A stretch of 37,370 nucleotides of DNA, from positions 1 through 37,370 of the forward strand of contig NZ_RBZN01000031.1 of assembly GCF_003628435.1 (NCBI RefSeq). The letters are read 5' to 3'. Source of the stretch: Ureibacillus endophyticus (GTDB lineage Bacteria > Bacillota > Bacilli > Bacillales_A > Planococcaceae). Below are positions 33,342-37,370 of this stretch, piece after piece. Positions within the stretch are counted from its first letter, which is position 1, and each line of letters opens with the position of its first letter. The notes below the pieces were generated by a model, which saw nothing but the letters and a program-made list of their open reading frames with translations, did no database searches and had not been told where the DNA came from. The translations under genes and the position numbers were made by a program.

Positions 33342-33453
33342 CTTTATTAAAATTTGGAATTTGTTCTCTTTTTAAAAGTAGTTCTATTATCATAACGGTA
33401 TACTTCTTAATTAGGTTAAATTTCCCTGTTTCATTCCCGCTTTACTAAATAAA

Positions 33454-33472
33454 TTAGGATTTATTATCCTAA
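33454..33472. promoter_or_regulatory. Dyad upstream of the HD-GYP gene
   Basis: TTAGGAT-TTATT-ATCCTAA is a perfect 7+7 inverted repeat about 200 bases before the HD-GYP start. It could be an operator or short hairpin. The flanking 33342-33544 region otherwise holds nothing recognised. Confidence 0.3.
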
Positions 33473-33544
33473 AATACAACATTTCTTTTATGTTAATAAA
33501 TATTAGTTTTTGTTAGGTTTCTATTATCGAAGGAAGGAATACTC

Positions 33545-33586
33545 ATGAATATTGATATAAAATTGTTAAGATATAGTATGAAATAA
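33545..33586 (+). other. Possible 13-residue leader ORF
   Basis: ATG preceded by AAGGAAGG at 8 nt spacing opens MNIDIKLLRYSMK and a stop. The ribosome binding site is unusually good for a chance ORF, but a promoter-like sequence overlaps it, so it may not be in the HD-GYP transcript. Confidence 0.25.
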
Positions 33587-33622
33587 TATACTACTTATTC
33601 CCACAACTAGGTTATAATAACC
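33563..33622 (+). promoter_or_regulatory. HD-GYP promoter candidate with palindrome
   Basis: TTGTTA (33563-33568) and TATACT (33587-33592) are 18 nt apart. The palindrome GGTTAT-A-ATAACC (33610-33622) lies just downstream of the expected start and contains a second TATAAT. A repressor could bind here. Confidence 0.45.
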
Positions 33623-33663
33623 ATATTAAATAAACTAAATGTACGGCTATCCGAAGGGGGATA

Positions 33664-35040
33664 ATGATGTCAAATATAGATATCCATTATATAAGGGGTT
33701 TAAGAAAAGGGGAAATCATTCCTAACGATATATATTTTAATAAAACCTTATTGATTAAAGCTGGAACTAAAATTGATGATACCATCCTAAGAAACTTAAA
33801 AAGTTGGGGTATTACCAAACTAAATAGTTTATATATTAAAACTGAAAAAGATGAAAATAATAAAAATGAAGAACTAATACAACCATTCGAAACTGCCGTA
33901 AAAAAGAAAGAGAAAATATATTATTCCAAAGAACTTTTTGATATAAAAAAGTTATTCTTTGAAAGTTTACAGAATGTAGTTAGTGAAGCGAGATATGGTC
34001 TAATTTTAAACAGTGATACAAAAATATCGTGGCTTGAAAACTTATTTATTTCCTCATTATTAAATACTGATATAGCAATCGCCCTATATAATTTAAAGAA
34101 TAAAGACCCATATAGTTATTATCATACCTTCGATGTTTTCTTGTTAGGCTCCCTTTTAGCGGAAAAATGTGGAATTAGAGACGTTCGTTCTTTTGCGATG
34201 GGCTGTTTACTTCATGATATTGGAAAATTAGATATAGATAATGAGTTATTGCATAAAGAAGGTGCCCTTTCTAAAGCGGAATTTGATGAAATTCAAAAAC
34301 ATACACTTTATGGAATAGATTTTATTGTAAAACATAAAATTATCGGTCCATTTTTAGACATTGTAAAGTATCATCATGAACGATTAGATGGAACTGGTTA
34401 TCCAGATGGATTAAAAGGAGAAGACCTTACTGAAGAAGTTCGTTTATTAGGAGTTATTGATACATACTCTGCACTTACGTTACAAAGAGCTTATCGAGAG
34501 GCATTTCCTGCAAAAAAAGCATTTGAGCTATTGTTGAGTAAGGGAAATAAATTCGATATAAAATACGTTATTAAACTAATGGAGCTAATAAATATTTATC
34601 CTACTTCAAGTATTGTAAATTTATCAAATGGTAAAAAGGCACGTATTCGTTATGTCCATGATAATCAACCATATTTCCCTATTCTTGAGGAACTTGGAAC
34701 GAGCAAAGTTTATCAGTTGCCATTAAATTTCTCAGTAACAATAAGTCGTTTTGTTAAGTGGGATCAGGTGGTTGATAATTCTGAAGATGACTCTATTGAT
34801 AAAAAGGAGATATATTGGAATTATTTTTCTGCAAGTGTAATTAGCGGGAATATGGAAGAAGCGGTGAATTTCTATAATTTATTGACTGAAGGTTTAGAAA
34901 TTAATAATATTTTCATCGATGTCATTGTTCGCCTGATAATAGATATTGAAACGAAAAAATTGGAAGGCGAGCTTTCAACTGGTGAAGAACATGATGCATT
35001 CATAAGAATTAAAGATTTACTAGTAAACAATTTAAAATAG
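33664..35040 (+). CDS. HD-GYP domain protein, probable cyclic-di-GMP phosphodiesterase
   Basis: The 458-residue cytoplasmic protein has an N-terminal strand-rich part (about 5-60, LRKGEIIPNDIYFNKTLLIK) typical of this group, an HD-GYP domain (about 140-300) and a 150-residue C-terminal extension. The HD residues are His184-Asp185 in CLLHDIGKLD, and YHHERLDGTGYPDGL (236-250) is the full GYP motif, so the phosphodiesterase should be active. The DTYSALTLQRAYREAFPAKK helix matches the family. AGGGGG lies 5 nt before the first of two ATGs (33664, 33667). It would lower cyclic-di-GMP and favour motility; the chemoreceptor in this window is not close enough to infer linkage. Confidence 0.92.
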   Translation: MMSNIDIHYIRGLRKGEIIPNDIYFNKTLLIKAGTKIDDTILRNLKSWGITKLNSLYIKTEKDENNKNEELIQPFETAVKKKEKIYYSKELFDIKKLFFESLQNVVSEARYGLILNSDTKISWLENLFISSLLNTDIAIALYNLKNKDPYSYYHTFDVFLLGSLLAEKCGIRDVRSFAMGCLLHDIGKLDIDNELLHKEGALSKAEFDEIQKHTLYGIDFIVKHKIIGPFLDIVKYHHERLDGTGYPDGLKGEDLTEEVRLLGVIDTYSALTLQRAYREAFPAKKAFELLLSKGNKFDIKYVIKLMELINIYPTSSIVNLSNGKKARIRYVHDNQPYFPILEELGTSKVYQLPLNFSVTISRFVKWDQVVDNSEDDSIDKKEIYWNYFSASVISGNMEEAVNFYNLLTEGLEINNIFIDVIVRLIIDIETKKLEGELSTGEEHDAFIRIKDLLVNNLK

Positions 35041-35047
35041 AGTTAAA

Positions 35048-35094
35048 AAAAGGCAAATCCGCTACAATCCATGTAGTGTCGAATTGCCTTTTTA
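35048..35094 (+). terminator. Intrinsic terminator of the HD-GYP gene
   Basis: AAAAGGCAA pairs with TTGCCTTTTT at the base, and CGCTACA with TGTAGTG inside, separated by a small internal loop. Confidence 0.82.
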
Positions 35095-35293
35095 TTTATG
35101 TGATGCATATAAAACTGATTCGAAAAACTCCTCATATTTTTATATTAAAATAACATCGAAAATTATATTAAAAAAATATACGTTTATTGGTACGAAACAG
35201 TATCAATAATTTATTTTAAAATGGACAAAATATGTTAAGAGAATTCATAGCAATTGGATTCTCTAAAAACATCAATGAGGAGGAAAGCTGCTA

Positions 35294-35512
35294 ATGGCAA
35301 ATGTACAAGTAAACTGTGCTGTATCTAACTGTTTTTTCCATAAAGAAGGAAATATTTGTGGAGCTGAAAAAATTGAGGTTGATATGGATTACCATTCTAA
35401 AAACAGAAATACAGAGTTTGCTTCCGATTTAGACTTCGACATGATTTCTGAAGAAGCAAAAAGTTCTAATGAAACATGTTGTAAAACCTTCAAACCGGAA
35501 AAAGATTGTTAG
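35294..35512 (+). CDS. DUF1540 Cys-rich small protein
   Basis: The 72-residue protein has one DUF1540 repeat: VNCAVSNCFFHKEGNICGAE (7-26) with three Cys, then a spacer rich in acidic residues and the closing ETCCKTF. The Cys spacing suggests a metal site. The family is common in spore-forming Firmicutes and has no known function. GAGGAGG lies 9 nt before the ATG and a terminator follows. The 200 bases upstream show only AT-rich sequence. Confidence 0.88.
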   Translation: MANVQVNCAVSNCFFHKEGNICGAEKIEVDMDYHSKNRNTEFASDLDFDMISEEAKSSNETCCKTFKPEKDC

Positions 35513-35535
35513 CAGCTTACAAAACATTGATTCAA

Positions 35536-35572
35536 GAGGGACTTTAGAGAGATATCTCTATAGTCCCTTTAA
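35536..35572 (+). terminator. Intrinsic terminator of the DUF1540 gene
   Basis: AGGGACT (35537-35543) pairs with AGTCCCT (35562-35568), extended by TAGAGA/TCTCTA, followed by TT. Confidence 0.75.
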
Positions 35573-35592
35573 ATTAATTAAAGAGTGATGAT

Positions 35593-36366
35593 ATGAAAAA
35601 TTTGATAATAGAAAAGATAAAAGAAATTGAAGATAAATCGAATGTTAAAGTACTTTTTGCTGTAGAGTCAGGTAGTCGAGCATGGGGATACTCTTCAAAT
35701 AATAGTGATTATGATGTTCGCTTTATATACTGTCCTCCCCCAGAATGGTATTTATCCATTGACCCACAAGGAGTTGGAGGGAAAAGAGATGTAATTGAAT
35801 TATCAATAGATGAACTTTTAGATATCAACGGTTGGGAAATTACAAAAGCTTTACGCTTATTCCGAAAAAGTAACCCGACACTTTTTGAATGGATGAGAAG
35901 TGAAATTGTGTATTATCAAAACTCAATTTTTTTAAAACGGTTAAATTTATTGGAGTCTAAGGTATTTAATTCAAAAGTATGTTTGCATCATTATTTCAAT
36001 ATAGCTAAGACTAATTATCAGAAGTGTTCTCAAAAGAATAAATTATATTTTTATGTACTAAGGTCGTTATTTGTATGTAAATGGATTATGCAAAACCACT
36101 CCTTCCCTCCTATCGATTTCCAACAATTATTACACAGTTTAGATATACAGGGTGAATTAAAGGAAGAGATAGAAATCTTATTTGAACATAAAAAAAGATC
36201 TAAATTGGAAGGTTTTGAGGGGAAATTACTAGCAACAAATGAATTTATAGAAACAGAACTTATCCGTTTGCAAGACTATATAAGTTCACTAACTGCTATA
36301 AAAAATGTTGATACTACTGAACAATTGGATAATCTATTTAGAGAAACTTTAAGAGCAGTATGGTGA
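35593..36366 (+). CDS. YcgL-type nucleotidyltransferase
   Basis: The 257-residue protein has the DNA polymerase beta-like nucleotidyltransferase motif near its start: ESGSRAWGYSSNNSDYDVRF, with the GS pair and metal-binding Asp39 and Asp41. It continues with the family-specific FIYCPPPEWYLSIDPQ and a helical C-terminal domain. B. subtilis YcgL is of this type. Such proteins transfer nucleotides to unknown targets. No HEPN partner gene is adjacent, so a toxin-antitoxin role is not supported. The ribosome binding site is weak (GAGTGATG). The downstream VOC gene starts 17 bases after the stop. Confidence 0.87.
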   Translation: MKNLIIEKIKEIEDKSNVKVLFAVESGSRAWGYSSNNSDYDVRFIYCPPPEWYLSIDPQGVGGKRDVIELSIDELLDINGWEITKALRLFRKSNPTLFEWMRSEIVYYQNSIFLKRLNLLESKVFNSKVCLHHYFNIAKTNYQKCSQKNKLYFYVLRSLFVCKWIMQNHSFPPIDFQQLLHSLDIQGELKEEIEILFEHKKRSKLEGFEGKLLATNEFIETELIRLQDYISSLTAIKNVDTTEQLDNLFRETLRAVW

Positions 36367-36383
36367 TAAGAAGGAGTAATAAA

Positions 36384-36746
36384 GTGATTACAAATATCGG
36401 GACAGTAGCAATTTATGTGAATGATCAACGAAAAGCAAAGAAATTTTGGACAGAGAAAGTTGGATTTGTTGTGGTTGCAGAACAACCAATGGGAACAAAT
36501 TCTTTTTGGTTGGAAGTAGCTCCGGAAAATGCAAAAAGTCGACTTGTAATTTATCCTAAAGAAATGATGCAAGGATATGAAAACTTTAAGGCATCAATAG
36601 TATTTGAATGTGACAATATTTTTGGCACATATCAAACATTGAAAGAAAATGGTGTAACTTTTAAATCTGAACCGCAAGAGATGCAATGGGGTACTTTTGT
36701 ACAATTCTGTGATGAAGAAGGTAATGAATTTTTACTTAAGGGTTAA
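36384..36746 (+). CDS. VOC family protein (glyoxalase/bleomycin-resistance-like)
   Basis: The 120-residue single-domain protein has the paired beta-alpha-beta-beta-beta units of the VOC superfamily: IGTVAIYVNDQRKAKKFWTE at the N-terminus and KASIVFECDNIFGTYQTLKE, then VQFCDEEGNEFLLKG at the end with Glu in the metal position. Substrate unknown. GTG 36384 is chosen because AAGGAG precedes it by 7 nt; an ATG at 36360 would overlap the nucleotidyltransferase gene. The two genes likely form an operon. It is not closely similar to the PhnB-type protein at the other end of the window. Confidence 0.85.
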   Translation: MITNIGTVAIYVNDQRKAKKFWTEKVGFVVVAEQPMGTNSFWLEVAPENAKSRLVIYPKEMMQGYENFKASIVFECDNIFGTYQTLKENGVTFKSEPQEMQWGTFVQFCDEEGNEFLLKG

Positions 36747-36756
36747 TAATATTACT

Positions 36757-36786
36757 AAAAACGTCCTAATAACTAGGGCGTTTTTT
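36757..36786. terminator. Bidirectional terminator
   Basis: AAAACGTCCTA (36758-36768) pairs with TAGGGCGTTTT (36774-36784) with one wobble. T-runs on both strands fit termination of the VOC gene and of the convergent DUF5658 gene, whose stop codon overlaps it. Confidence 0.85.
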
Positions 36787-37111
36787 ATGCGAAGGAACTA
36801 ATCCAAAATACATGCAACCCAAAGATACCGATATACAAGCAACTAACCCCTACTAAGGTGAAAAGATAGAAATCTTGGAATGAAGAATTACTGTGTTTAT
36901 AGATTAAAAAGGATACATAGAAAATTAATAATGATAGCACAATTTTGAAACAGACAAACAACACAGGACTAACAGTAAAGATGAATTTCATGAAGGGATT
37001 TGACTCATCAATGTAATGATTCTCCAATCCAATAAATGTTGCTACCCCATCAAACAGATTTAAAAACGTAACTAGAACACTCAATAAGATAATCCAACTT
37101 TTTTTATTCAT
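36785..37111 (-). CDS. DUF5658 family small membrane protein
   Basis: The 108-residue protein has three to four hydrophobic segments (about 6-27, 45-67, 80-104) and the family pattern LNLFDGVATFIGLENHYIDE followed by NPFM. Function unknown. AAAGGGG lies 5 nt before the ATG. Confidence 0.82.
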   Translation of the reverse strand: MNKKSWIILLSVLVTFLNLFDGVATFIGLENHYIDESNPFMKFIFTVSPVLFVCFKIVLSLLIFYVSFLIYKHSNSSFQDFYLFTLVGVSCLYIGIFGLHVFWISSFA

Positions 37112-37244
37112 AAAATCCCCTTTTAGAACATAATTACAATATAATTTTTAACATAAATCCCCATTTTCAAACTGATTGAAGTTATTAATTTTCCCTTCTT
37201 CATAATATTTATTTGATATTGAAATATTTCCATTTGATACTTTG

Positions 37245-37370
37245 TCAAATTAAGTGCAACAGTTCTTCCTGAAACGCCTCGTATGCAGTTTTCCAACCAA
37301 GACATTTTCTTGGTCGATTGTTGATAAGTTTAAGTGCTTGTTCCATCTCTTTTTCCGTTACGTGATCAAA
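37245..37370 (-). mobile_element. IS30-family transposase, C-terminal part (cut by the right edge)
   Basis: The frame is open from the right edge to TGA at 37245-37247 and encodes 41 residues. TEKEMEQALKLINNRPRKCL followed by GWKTAYEAFQEELLHLI is the conserved C-terminus of IS30 transposases, after the last catalytic Glu. Only this end lies in the window, so the state of the element cannot be judged. In IS30 elements the inverted repeat overlaps or closely follows the transposase end, so the element border should be near 37235-37260. Confidence 0.9.

Noticed and set aside
35593-36746. Possible MNT/HEPN toxin-antitoxin pair with the nucleotidyltransferase
   Set aside because: The neighbour is a VOC protein, not HEPN, and the nucleotidyltransferase is the longer YcgL type.
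37123-37305. 60-codon minus-strand frame overlapping the transposase end
   Set aside because: The other minus-strand frame matches the IS30 C-terminus exactly to the window edge; this one is a shadow.

Overview
The window looks like chromosomal DNA from a low-GC Gram-positive bacterium of the order Bacillales. The reasons are AT-rich codon use, strong AGGAGG-type ribosome binding sites, frequent TTG and GTG starts, compact intrinsic terminators, an ECF sigma/anti-sigma pair with a Bacillus-type promoter, preQ1-I riboswitches and proteins most like those of Bacillaceae/Planococcaceae (Lysinibacillus-like; genus is inference). No rRNA, tRNA, CRISPR array or complete mobile element was seen.

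Layout. 1-280: remnants, including the C-terminal tail of an alpha/beta-hydrolase (esterase) gene. 652-5945: a two-domain PhnB/VOC protein, a DUF4230 membrane protein, a NAD(P)-binding reductase, a LysE-type exporter, and a TetR regulator divergent from an ABC-2/YhgE-like membrane protein with palindromic operators between them. 6036-8869: NupC nucleoside transporter, HAD phosphatase and a YeiL-like Crp/Fnr regulator. 9349-10975: an ECF sigma factor overlapping a membrane-anchored anti-sigma candidate that carries an inactive signal-peptidase-like (S26) domain. 11124-12592: MerR regulator overlapping a CPBP intramembrane protease. 12739-14693: LysR regulator divergent from a DMT exporter. 14785-19236: membrane-tethered alpha/beta hydrolase, LytTR regulator with DUF3021 membrane partner, FabG-like SDR, a 46-residue membrane peptide and a second DMT transporter. 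19563-24838: chemoreceptor, CoA-type Nudix hydrolase, small helical protein and malate:quinone oxidoreductase.

24947-26271 is a queuosine-precursor locus: queF and a YhhQ/VUT-family transporter, each with its own preQ1-I riboswitch. The first leader has a terminator plus a hairpin covering the Shine-Dalgarno; the second aptamer runs directly into the Shine-Dalgarno. sfsA follows.

27091-32389 is the most interesting stretch. An ATP-grasp ligase gene is followed after 15 bases by a 673-residue protein, then, behind a terminator, by a 607-residue paralogue. Both paralogues share a C-terminal region whose conserved Gln-x5-Cys, His and Asn/Asp motifs have the order and spacing of a papain-like cysteine peptidase or transamidase. 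No characterised family was recognised, so this may be an undescribed ligase/peptidase system. A GNAT gene lies divergently with an inverted repeat in between.

33664-37370: HD-GYP phosphodiesterase, Cys-rich DUF1540 protein, YcgL-like nucleotidyltransferase, VOC protein, DUF5658 membrane protein, and the C-terminal end of an IS30-family transposase cut by the right edge.
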